A DNA stretch of 34,460 nt. Source: Candidatus Wallbacteria bacterium (GTDB lineage: Bacteria > Muiribacteriota > JAQTZZ01). The translations under genes and the position numbers were made by a program. Below the pieces are notes generated by a model. The model was not told where the DNA came from. It saw nothing but the letters and a program-made list of their open reading frames with translations, and searched no databases. The DNA is taken from assembly GCA_028687545.1 (NCBI GenBank), contig JAQTZZ010000042.1, forward strand, positions 1 through 34,460, written 5' to 3'. Numbering within the stretch: position 1 is the stretch's first letter; each line of letters begins with the position of its first letter. Below are positions 17,163-24,680 of this stretch, one piece after another.

Positions 17163-18470
17163 ATGAAAAAATGGAAAATCTGGATTGCGATACTGGTCAT
17201 TCTGATCGGGGGCTGGCTGTTTTTCCGAAAAAGCGGCAATACAACTGAAAAAACCCAGGATAAAAAAGTAGAACAAGTGACTGCCGAGGTCAGTGATATC
17301 AGGCTGAAGATTTCAGCCACAGGCACGGTTAATTCCAACTTTGACGTGGACATCAAGTGCAAATCATCAGGCCAGATCATAAAGCTGCCCTTTGACATCA
17401 GTGATCCTGTAAAGAAAAACGATTTGATTGCTGAACTCGATCCAGTAGACGAGCAGCGCAATGTGGACATGTCCAAGCTTTCACTGACCACTGCTCAGGC
17501 AGGGAGGGATAAAGCCCAGGCCTCGCTCCGCAACCTGATGATCGAGCAGGATGCGGTGAAGAAAGGATTGGGGCCAAAGATCAAGGCTGCCATGGTGGCC
17601 AAGGAGAATTCAGAGAAAAAATACGGCCGCGAAAAGGCTCTGTTCGAACAGAAATTGATCAGCACTCAGGAGCTTGAAGACAGCCTGGCAGATCTTGAAA
17701 CAGCCAGGAATTCACTTTCCCAGGTCCAGATGGATGATCTGAGGCTCGCCAAAATGGATAACGATTACCTGACAGCTAGCGCAGAAGTGAGACTCGCTGA
17801 AGTCAAAGTAAAATCCGCACAACTGGACCTGGACAATGCCCAGAGAAGACTTGACGAGACTAAGGTATATTCACCGATCGACGGATTTGTTTCGGACAAG
17901 CTGGTTCAAGTAGGAAACATAGTGGCTTCAGGTACTTCCAATGTCAGCGGAGGCACCAAACTGTTTACGATCTCAGACTGCTCCAAGATGTTCGTGATGG
18001 TTTATGTTGATGAAGCAGACATCGCGGGAGTATCAGTGGGCAACCGTGCCCAGATGACTTTCGACGCCTTTCCCAATAAAAGATTCAGAGGAGAGGTGAT
18101 CAGAGTGGCCATCTCAGGCTCCACCACCAGCAATATCACTACTTTTTCAGTACTGCTTCAAGTGACTGACAAGGATTTTGCCCTGCTCAAGCCAGGAATG
18201 AGTGCGAGTGTCGACATTATCACCAGCGAGAAAAAGGATGCGCTGGTTGTACCGATCGGGGCTGTGTTCGAGGACAGGAACGGGTATTACGTGAAAACCC
18301 CGGGCAATCCTCATCTGCCGGTCAAACTCGGCCTGAAGACTTTCGATAAAATCGAGATTCTCGAAGGGCTCAAGGATGGGGATAAAGTTATCAGCGAAAC
18401 TTCAGCCAAGAACCAGTTCTCGAACAACGGACAGAATCAGCGCAGAGGCGGCCCACCGATGATGCACTGA
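17163..18470 (+). CDS. MacA-type periplasmic adaptor (HlyD/RND membrane-fusion family)
   Basis: The start ATG at 17163 follows AAGGAGATTCAA and gives a 435-residue protein; the upstream in-frame ATG at 17112 would lie inside the palindrome and lacks a site. Residues 1-20 (KKWKIWIAILVILIGGWLFF) are a membrane anchor. Then come a lipoyl-like domain, a long alpha-helical hairpin (about 95-225), and beta-barrel and membrane-proximal domains (IDGFVSDKLVQVGNIV; ALVVPIGAVF). It should link the permease at 15888 to the outer-membrane channel. The C-terminus is a short polar tail. Confidence 0.9.
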   Translation: MKKWKIWIAILVILIGGWLFFRKSGNTTEKTQDKKVEQVTAEVSDIRLKISATGTVNSNFDVDIKCKSSGQIIKLPFDISDPVKKNDLIAELDPVDEQRNVDMSKLSLTTAQAGRDKAQASLRNLMIEQDAVKKGLGPKIKAAMVAKENSEKKYGREKALFEQKLISTQELEDSLADLETARNSLSQVQMDDLRLAKMDNDYLTASAEVRLAEVKVKSAQLDLDNAQRRLDETKVYSPIDGFVSDKLVQVGNIVASGTSNVSGGTKLFTISDCSKMFVMVYVDEADIAGVSVGNRAQMTFDAFPNKRFRGEVIRVAISGSTTSNITTFSVLLQVTDKDFALLKPGMSASVDIITSEKKDALVVPIGAVFEDRNGYYVKTPGNPHLPVKLGLKTFDKIEILEGLKDGDKVISETSAKNQFSNNGQNQRRGGPPMMH

Positions 18471-18604
18471 TGCAGACAAGCATTGTGTATGGTATTCATG
18501 TCACTTTTTGCTCTAGGAAGTTGATAAGATAGTAAGTTGGTATGTCGAGAAGTGATGCTGGAGAAAATGTTGGCAAACCACGAATAGAATATGAGGCACT
18601 TTAA

Positions 18605-19267
18605 ATGGAAGAACTGATCAGAATTGAAAATATCAATAAAAGCTACCAGATGGGGGAGAATAATCTTCAGGTTCTGAAGAACATCAACCTCATTATCAAT
18701 CGTGGTGAGATGGTGGCGATAGTCGGAAAATCCGGAAGCGGAAAGAGCACACTGATGAACCTGCTCGGCTGCCTCGACGTTCCTGATTCGGGTAAGTACA
18801 TACTGGCCGGCGAGGATGTGGCTAAACTTTCAGACAACCAGCTGGCAGAGATCAGAAACCGGAAAATCGGCTTTGTCTTCCAGAATTTCAACCTGCTTCC
18901 CAGGATGAACGCTTTAGAAAATGTGGAACTGCCGCTACTTTACACCGGCCTCGCCCAGGCTGCAGAAAGAGCCGCTTCAGCCCTCAAAAAAGTGGGTATG
19001 GAAGACCGCATGCATCATGAACCTAATCAGCTCTCAGGCGGCCAGCGGCAGAGGGTGGCAGTCGCCAGGGCCATTGTCACGGAACCTGAAATGATCCTGG
19101 CTGACGAACCCACCGGAAATCTGGATACTTCCACGAGTGTGGAAGTAATGAACTATTTCCAGAAACTGAACAAGGAAGGCACAACTATTGTCGTCATCAC
19201 CCACGAACTTGACATTGCGGCATATTGCTCACGGAAGATCAGGATCGAGGACGGAAGAATCTTATAG
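18605..19267 (+). CDS. ABC transporter ATPase, MacB/LolD type
   Basis: The 220-residue stand-alone ATPase has Walker A GKSGSGKS (41-48), Q-loop [20 protein letters not shown] beginning near residue 92, signature LSGGQ (143-147), Walker B with D167-E168 (ADEPTGNLD) and H200. The QNFNLLP and ADEPTGNLD patterns are typical of the MacB/LolD/FtsE branch that drives FtsX-type permeases. It is the missing motor for the permease at 15888. A 134-base gap without a recognised gene or clear promoter separates it from the adaptor gene. Confidence 0.93.
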   Translation: MEELIRIENINKSYQMGENNLQVLKNINLIINRGEMVAIVGKSGSGKSTLMNLLGCLDVPDSGKYILAGEDVAKLSDNQLAEIRNRKIGFVFQNFNLLPRMNALENVELPLLYTGLAQAAERAASALKKVGMEDRMHHEPNQLSGGQRQRVAVARAIVTEPEMILADEPTGNLDTSTSVEVMNYFQKLNKEGTTIVVITHELDIAAYCSRKIRIEDGRIL

Positions 19268-19281
19268 CTCTGGAGGAAATG

Positions 19282-20535
19282 ATGAAGCTGTTTTTATTAT
19301 TTACATTGATCGCTTGTTTTCCATCTTACTGCGCCTTGCCTGACAAGCTTTCCACCTTCCTGGACTATGCATTCAAAAACAGTCAGGAATACAGGCAGCT
19401 CGAGCTTTCTCATCAGATTGACATCTGGAGCAGCGACCTGCAGTTTTATTCCTACAAACCGAAGATTAAAATCTCAGGTGATGATTCAAACAACAGAAGT
19501 CTGAGCGTATCTGATTCCCTGGATGACGGGTTGAGCCTGAATTATGGAAGATCAGAAACACTAGGGACGCCCGGCACTGGACTGAACTCCATTACCCTGA
19601 GTTCGAACATCCTGACCAGTCTGTCGGATTACAGCCGCAGAATTCTAAAACTCAGCAGAGAAGACCTGGATGTATCGTTCACCAGAGATAAAGAACAGTT
19701 CAAACTCAAAGTCATCAATGCAGCCTATGATCTTATGAATCGAAAAATGCAGCTGGAAGTGCAGAAGGAATCCCTGACGCACTGGAAAAACACCTATGAT
19801 CTGAACAACGCCAAATTCAAGCTAGGTTCTTCGGACAAACTGTCTCTTCTAAATGCTGAAGTGAATTATCTGCAACAGGAAAACAATGTTGTCCAGAGTG
19901 AGAAATCCTTGAATGATGGAGTCGATCAGTTCAAGATCCTGATCGGTTATTCATTTACCGACACTCTGGAAATCAATCAGGAGCTAACTGCGGAAGCCTA
20001 TGACTGGATTAAAATACCGCTTTACAGTTCATTTGATGAACGCCTCTCTGAACACAGCCTGGAAAAAAAAGAGCTCCAGTACAGATCTGCCAGGAACCAG
20101 GCTCCAGGTGATCTTGCCTTGAATTCGACTTTCCAAAGCGGTTCGACCAGGAGCTATTCCGGCACCCTTTCCTATACCTTCAACCTGGGAGAGCAGAAGA
20201 ACGCCCTTACTGCAAAGAGCGCTGAGTTCTCACGAAATCAGGGTAAACTGGCGCATGAACTGCAGCGGAAACAGAGCGAATCTGACAGGCGCGAAATCAT
20301 CAGGCGTTATGATGCATTGAAGAAAACTCTTGAGGTGTCAAAAAAACGCAAGGAAAGCGCAGAAGAAAGCTATGGCTATGCACTGATTTCAATCCAGAAG
20401 GGAATGCTTTCACTGCTGGATCTCCAGGATGCCCAGCAGAAACTTACCAGCGCTCAGCTGGATTATTTAAATGCCACGATCGATTTCAACAAGCTGAAAT
20501 ACGAAATCATCAACACCTTCGGCGGGACAATTTAG
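19282..20535 (+). CDS. TolC-family outer-membrane efflux protein
   Basis: The frame is open from 19225, but GGAGG at 19272-19276 points to ATG 19282 (or the adjacent 19279). The 417-residue product starts with a signal peptide (MKLFLLFTLIACFPSYCALP); cleavage after SYCA is likely, although LIAC resembles an early lipobox. Two internally similar halves of long helices (for example KFKLGSSDKLSLLNAEVNYLQ and the LISIQKGMLSLLDLQDAQQ helix) are typical of TolC/OMF channels. It begins just after the ATPase gene and should provide the outer-membrane exit for one or both adjacent pumps. Confidence 0.88.
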   Translation: MKLFLLFTLIACFPSYCALPDKLSTFLDYAFKNSQEYRQLELSHQIDIWSSDLQFYSYKPKIKISGDDSNNRSLSVSDSLDDGLSLNYGRSETLGTPGTGLNSITLSSNILTSLSDYSRRILKLSREDLDVSFTRDKEQFKLKVINAAYDLMNRKMQLEVQKESLTHWKNTYDLNNAKFKLGSSDKLSLLNAEVNYLQQENNVVQSEKSLNDGVDQFKILIGYSFTDTLEINQELTAEAYDWIKIPLYSSFDERLSEHSLEKKELQYRSARNQAPGDLALNSTFQSGSTRSYSGTLSYTFNLGEQKNALTAKSAEFSRNQGKLAHELQRKQSESDRREIIRRYDALKKTLEVSKKRKESAEESYGYALISIQKGMLSLLDLQDAQQKLTSAQLDYLNATIDFNKLKYEIINTFGGTI

Positions 20536-20544
20536 GACATACCA

Positions 20545-21018
20545 GTGAACAATGAAATGAAACTGGATCTGGCTCAGGAACTGGCTCAGATCATTCTTCA
20601 GATCAAGCGGGCGATGTGGCAGCCTGTAACAGGCGAAGGGCTCAGATACAGGGAATTCATGCTATTGACCACCATCATGGATGCGATTGACCCGAAAATC
20701 AGGGGAATCAAGTTATCTGAACTGAGCGCCAGATTGAAGGTCACTCCAGCTGCAATTACGCAGATGGTGAACACTCTGGCAGAAGGCGGCTATCTGGAAC
20801 GGCTCTCTGACTCGGACGACAGGCGGGTCGTACTTGTTGCCCCGACGGAGCTGGGGCGTAAATTTGTAAGAATGAAGGAACAGAAATTCCTGGAGAATTT
20901 TCGGGAACTGGTGGAATACATGGGAGAGCATGACAGCAGGGAACTCCTGCGCCTCATGACCCGGCAGCTTTCTTTTTTTCAGAAGAACAGGAACCGTGAG
21001 GCACAGAGCAGAACCTGA
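20545..21018 (+). CDS. MarR-family transcriptional regulator
   Basis: The 157-residue protein has a winged helix-turn-helix of the MarR type: LSARLKVTPAAITQMVNTLAEGGYLERLSDSDDRR, followed by the wing and RRVVLVAPTELGR. MarR proteins are dimeric repressors that often respond to small toxic ligands. It starts with GTG at 20545 (an in-frame ATG follows at 20557). Its place between the TolC-type gene and the EmrAB-type genes suggests that it controls the efflux block; no operator was identified with confidence. Confidence 0.9.
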   Translation: MNNEMKLDLAQELAQIILQIKRAMWQPVTGEGLRYREFMLLTTIMDAIDPKIRGIKLSELSARLKVTPAAITQMVNTLAEGGYLERLSDSDDRRVVLVAPTELGRKFVRMKEQKFLENFRELVEYMGEHDSRELLRLMTRQLSFFQKNRNREAQSRT

Positions 21019-21054
21019 TACTACAAAGACTGCTGAAATGACAGGGGGCTGAAA

Positions 21055-22131
21055 TTGTCTGAAAGCAAAAAACAGAAGAACGGAAAACCGATTCTGATAG
21101 CTGTCTGCCTGCTTCTGGCTATGGCTATTTTTGCGTTTTTTTACTGGTTTTTCTTCATGTATGGAATCGTCTATTCAGATGACGCCAGGATTGAAGGCGA
21201 AATGATCGATCTTTCCCCGCATTTCAGTGGCGACCTGGTCCAGATAGCGGTCAGAGAAGGGGACATGGTAAAAAAGGACCAGCTTCTTTTTGAGCTGGAC
21301 CGCAAACCGCTTGAAGTGGCTCTGCTGAAATCAAAGGCTGATCTTGCTGCAGCCAAAGCCGGTCTGGCTGTAGCCCAAGCTCAGTACGACAAAGCTTTCA
21401 ACGGACCCCTGACGGATGAAATCAGGATTTCCAAAGCAGCCATGGATCAGGCTGATGCTCAATTCAAGCAGGTGGGGAACGACTGGCAGAGGATCAAAGT
21501 TCTCAGCGACAAGCAGGTGATTTCAGATTCAGAACGCGACAAGGCCAGGACGCTGCTGGAGACCTCTCAGCAGGCGTATGAAAGCGCCAAATCTAAACTG
21601 GAACTGCTCAAGAAAGGCACCAGATCCGAGGAATTGAGGATGGCTGAAGCCACACTGCAGCTTCGGGAAGCGGAAGTGGGAGCAGCTGAAGCTTCAGTGC
21701 AGCAGGCTGAAGTGAATCTCGGCTATGTGGGAACACTGGCTCCTTTTGACGGTGTAGTCACCAGGCGCTGGCGTGATCCTGGTTCCATGGTGATGGCAGG
21801 CACTCCGATCTTATCTCTGCTGGATCCGAAGTCCCTTTATATAGCAGCCAATGTGGAAGAGCGTTATCTGTCCTGCGTGGCTGTCAATGATCGAACTGAT
21901 GTTTCAGTGGACGCGTATCCGGACTTAAAGCTCACAGGCCGTGTCACAAAGATTCTAGCCGCCGCCAATTCCCAGTTCAGCCTGATCCCGTCAGAAGGCG
22001 TAAGCGGCACATTCATCAAGGTCAGCCAGAGGGTTCCGATCAGAATCAAACTGGACACGATTCCCGCGGAGCTGGTCGGACCAGGGCTTTCTGTAGTAGT
22101 TCACATCCACATAGGATCGTCAGAGAAATAA
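21055..22131 (+). CDS. EmrA-type periplasmic adaptor (HlyD family)
   Basis: The 358-residue protein starts with TTG at 21055 after CAGGGGGCTG. A single membrane segment (about residues 14-38) is followed by YSDDARIEGEMIDLSPHFSG, the EmrA/HlyD lipoyl half-motif, a long coiled-coil hairpin (about 90-210) and the second half-motif LGYVGTLAPFDGVVTRRWRD. It should bridge the MFS exporter encoded next to an outer-membrane channel. The gene ends four bases before the exporter start, so the two are co-translated. Confidence 0.92.
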   Translation: MSESKKQKNGKPILIAVCLLLAMAIFAFFYWFFFMYGIVYSDDARIEGEMIDLSPHFSGDLVQIAVREGDMVKKDQLLFELDRKPLEVALLKSKADLAAAKAGLAVAQAQYDKAFNGPLTDEIRISKAAMDQADAQFKQVGNDWQRIKVLSDKQVISDSERDKARTLLETSQQAYESAKSKLELLKKGTRSEELRMAEATLQLREAEVGAAEASVQQAEVNLGYVGTLAPFDGVVTRRWRDPGSMVMAGTPILSLLDPKSLYIAANVEERYLSCVAVNDRTDVSVDAYPDLKLTGRVTKILAAANSQFSLIPSEGVSGTFIKVSQRVPIRIKLDTIPAELVGPGLSVVVHIHIGSSEK

Positions 22132-22135
22132 TCCA

Positions 22136-23698
22136 GTGAATCCCGAATTCTTAGAAAGATATTATCGCTGGGTAGCCCTGTCCATAATCATGCTGGGTAC
22201 ATTCATGGCAGTATTGAATTCCAGCATAGTCAATGTGGCACTGCCACACATGATGAGCGCTTTCGGAGTCAACCGCGACCAGATCCAATGGATTTCCACT
22301 GGTTTCATGCTGGCCACTGCAGTCGCCATGCCCCTGGTGGGCTGGCTGACCAAGAATTTTGGCCACAAGCAGATCTATCTGAGTTCCCTGGCACTCTTCA
22401 CGATCGGCTCTGCTTCCTGCGCCTTTGCATTCAGTTACAATGCCATGCTCTTCGCCAGGATCATGCAGGCTATCGGTGGGGGCGCGATCCAGCCTGTAGG
22501 AATGTCGATCATCACTGAGCTGTTCGAACCGCACGAACGCGGCAGGGCACTTGGCATCTGGGGTATCGGCATCATGGTGGGTCCCGCAGTCGGTCCCACC
22601 CTGGGAGGCTATCTCTGCGATTATTTCAACTGGCGCGCTATTTTCTCAGTAAATCTGCCCATCGGAGTCCTCACGCTGCTGCTTGGACTGCTGGTGATGA
22701 AAAGCGACAGAAAACCCAGAGAGGGTTTGACACCTTTCGATTTCTGGGGCTACCTGTTCCTGTCGATCGGATTGATCGCTTCTTTGCTGGCACTTTCCAA
22801 TGGTCAGGAAAAAGGCTGGGATTCAGACTACATCAGGATCTGTGAAATCCTGACAGCGATCGGTTTCACAATGTTCGCAGGGATCGAAGCAACTGTTTCA
22901 CATCCCCTGTTTCCTCTCAAACTGCTTCTCTACCGGAATTTTACTTTGGGCATGATCCTGGCGGTTTTCCGAGCCATCGGACTGTTCGGAGGCGTTTTTT
23001 TATTACCGATTTTTCTGCAGACCCTTGTCGGTTACACTACCATCCAGACTGGGTTGTGGCTGATGCCTGGAGCTGTCGCAATGGGATTCTTCATGCCGGT
23101 CGCAGGCAGGCTCGCCGATCGCTATCCGGCTAACATTCTGGTTACAATCGGAGCCCTGCTCAGCGGAATTTCGATGCTCTTTTACGGAAATCTTGATCCA
23201 CTGTCCGGCGCATTCCTGATCATAGGCTCGCAGATTGTGAGGGGTGCAGGCCTGGCCCTGATGATGACTCCGCTGATGACTACGATCCTGAACTCGGTTC
23301 CCAGGCATCAGGTACCTACAGTATCGAGTTTTCTCAATGTCGCCCAGAGTGTAGGCGCTTCTTTCGGGATAGCGCTGCTTAACACCTATGTGACAAACTC
23401 CATCCACTGGCATGCCGTGCGGATTGGAGAGAAATTACCTGTCCAGTCCGAAGCTTTTTTCAATCTGTACCTGAAAGCGCCTCAGTTTGTGTTCAGAGGT
23501 GTACAGGGAATCGCTCTGGATGACTCGATCAAGAGTGGCTTCATGGCAGCCAAGGCGATCATGCATCGCGCCAGTGTGCTGGGTTTTGACAACGGCTTCG
23601 TAGTTGGTGGTATAATCGTTCTGTGCTGTATTCCGCTCTGCCTGATGTTGAAAACAGTCAGACATGCAAAGCTGGGTGCAGTAACAGTGGGAGAATGA
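22136..23698 (+). CDS. EmrB/QacA-type MFS multidrug exporter (DHA2 family)
   Basis: This 520-residue protein starts with GTG at 22136. It has about 14 hydrophobic segments and the DHA2 motifs LNSSIVNVALPHMMSAFG in the first segment and GPAVGPTLGGYLCDYFNWRAIF (motif C region, quoted part GPAVGPTLGGYLCDYFNWR) in the fifth. Such transporters expel hydrophobic drugs by proton exchange and work with an EmrA-type adaptor, encoded immediately upstream. Substrate cannot be read from the sequence. Confidence 0.93.
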   Translation: MNPEFLERYYRWVALSIIMLGTFMAVLNSSIVNVALPHMMSAFGVNRDQIQWISTGFMLATAVAMPLVGWLTKNFGHKQIYLSSLALFTIGSASCAFAFSYNAMLFARIMQAIGGGAIQPVGMSIITELFEPHERGRALGIWGIGIMVGPAVGPTLGGYLCDYFNWRAIFSVNLPIGVLTLLLGLLVMKSDRKPREGLTPFDFWGYLFLSIGLIASLLALSNGQEKGWDSDYIRICEILTAIGFTMFAGIEATVSHPLFPLKLLLYRNFTLGMILAVFRAIGLFGGVFLLPIFLQTLVGYTTIQTGLWLMPGAVAMGFFMPVAGRLADRYPANILVTIGALLSGISMLFYGNLDPLSGAFLIIGSQIVRGAGLALMMTPLMTTILNSVPRHQVPTVSSFLNVAQSVGASFGIALLNTYVTNSIHWHAVRIGEKLPVQSEAFFNLYLKAPQFVFRGVQGIALDDSIKSGFMAAKAIMHRASVLGFDNGFVVGGIIVLCCIPLCLMLKTVRHAKLGAVTVGE

Positions 23699-23704
23699 AA
23701 TACA

Positions 23705-23754
23705 ATGGGGATAGGCCTTGACATTTAGGAACAAATGTCAAGGCCTGTCCCCAT
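23705..23754. repeat. 22-bp inverted repeat with 6-bp loop
   Basis: The arm 23705-23726 (ATGGGGATAGGCC then TTGACATTT) pairs with 23733-23754 at 21 of 22 positions. The element fills most of the 73-base gap between the MFS exporter and the secreted protein gene. It lacks a T run. The ATGGGGA start recurs in the palindromic site near 32203, so both may be dispersed palindromic units of this genome. A role as a bidirectional mRNA end or as a REP-like element is inference. Confidence 0.8.
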
Positions 23755-23771
23755 ACCTGCAAGGAGGATTC

Positions 23772-24575
23772 ATGAAAAAGTATTTCCTGACAGTGATTCT
23801 GGTGTGTTCGTTTTCTGCCATGGCAGGTCCGACAATAACCCTTGGCGATAATTTCGACCTGAAACCCCTTGGACAGCCGCCGATCGGCTGGGCTGCGGTC
23901 TGCGACGGAGACGGCAAGTGCGGGATATTCAGCGGAGAATACTATTCTGCACCCAACTGCTTCAGGATTGGTAATCTGGCGAACTGGGACGGTTGTTACA
24001 GTCACGCCCTGTCTGCAACAGGTGAAATCCTAGTGATAAACTTCAAGCTGAAAGGCCAGGCCAATGTCTGGTTCAGACCTTTTTTCAACGTGACTGTAGA
24101 CGGCAGGAGATACGGCGGAAGCTATGATGCTAAAAGCGGCCGGATCACCTGGGTGAATGGCGAGGCCTTGGTACAGGGATCGCATCTCAACGAATGCGTC
24201 TGGTATTCGGTCTCGATCATTGTCAACCGCACCACTGCTACTGCCAGTTATTATCTGAACGATGCCCTCGAGACTGTCGGTAATTCCTTCTGGACTCCTG
24301 GTGCAGCAGCCAACGGCGACTGTATTGCACTTGCTTCAGGGAGCGGTGGAGCAGGAGTGGTTTATTACGACGATCTGTATGTCTACCCAACCTGCCAGTA
24401 TGATTTCCAGAGCCAGGCTTCAGTTCAGGCCGGCTTCCAGGCTCCCCGCGAGTATAAAACAACTGTGGTGATCTTTCCCTGGGATCATCAAAGGCACGAA
24501 GATCATCACTGGAGCTGGGACTGGCGCTGGGACGACAGGCATGACAGGAGAGATGATCATCACGGACGGCACTAG
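23772..24575 (+). CDS. Secreted lectin-like beta-sandwich protein with His/Asp/Trp/Arg tail
   Basis: The ATG at 23772 follows AAGGAGGATTC; the frame is open earlier only through the inverted repeat. The 267-residue product begins with a signal peptide (MKKYFLTVILVCSFSAMA). The body, from DNFDLKPLGQPPIGW to VVYYDDLYVYP, resembles concanavalin-like/LamG jelly-roll domains by its DNF..P.G.PP.GW start and YYDDL ending; no catalytic residues are evident. The last 33 residues contain 8 His, 8 Asp, 5 Trp and 6 Arg, with pieces such as HHWSWDWRWDDRHD. This tail may bind metal or polymer. The TAG stop lies inside the 24571-24680 element. Family assignment is tentative. Confidence 0.65.
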   Translation: MKKYFLTVILVCSFSAMAGPTITLGDNFDLKPLGQPPIGWAAVCDGDGKCGIFSGEYYSAPNCFRIGNLANWDGCYSHALSATGEILVINFKLKGQANVWFRPFFNVTVDGRRYGGSYDAKSGRITWVNGEALVQGSHLNECVWYSVSIIVNRTTATASYYLNDALETVGNSFWTPGAAANGDCIALASGSGGAGVVYYDDLYVYPTCQYDFQSQASVQAGFQAPREYKTTVVIFPWDHQRHEDHHWSWDWRWDDRHDRRDDHHGRH

Positions 24576-24680
24576 TGATCCGTTACATTTGAATTTACCA
24601 ATCGCGATTTCGCGTAATGCTGCAGTAGCAGCATTTTCAAAGTTAACCATTATGAAATTCAAATGATACGGCGCACTAGT
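24571..24680. repeat. 110-bp inverted-repeat element spanning both converging gene ends
   Basis: The 26-base left arm 24571-24596 pairs with 24655-24680 at 22 of 26 positions, including ACTAGTG, CCGT and an 11-base perfect block CATTTGAATTT. Inside are two smaller hairpins: CGCG-ATTT-CGCG (24603-24614) and AATGCTGC-AGTA-GCAGCATT (about 24616-24635). The TAG of the + strand gene (24573-24575) and the TAG of the - strand gene (24676-24678) lie at symmetrical places in the two arms. It could be a MITE-like insertion or a bidirectional end-of-transcript structure. Confidence 0.8.
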
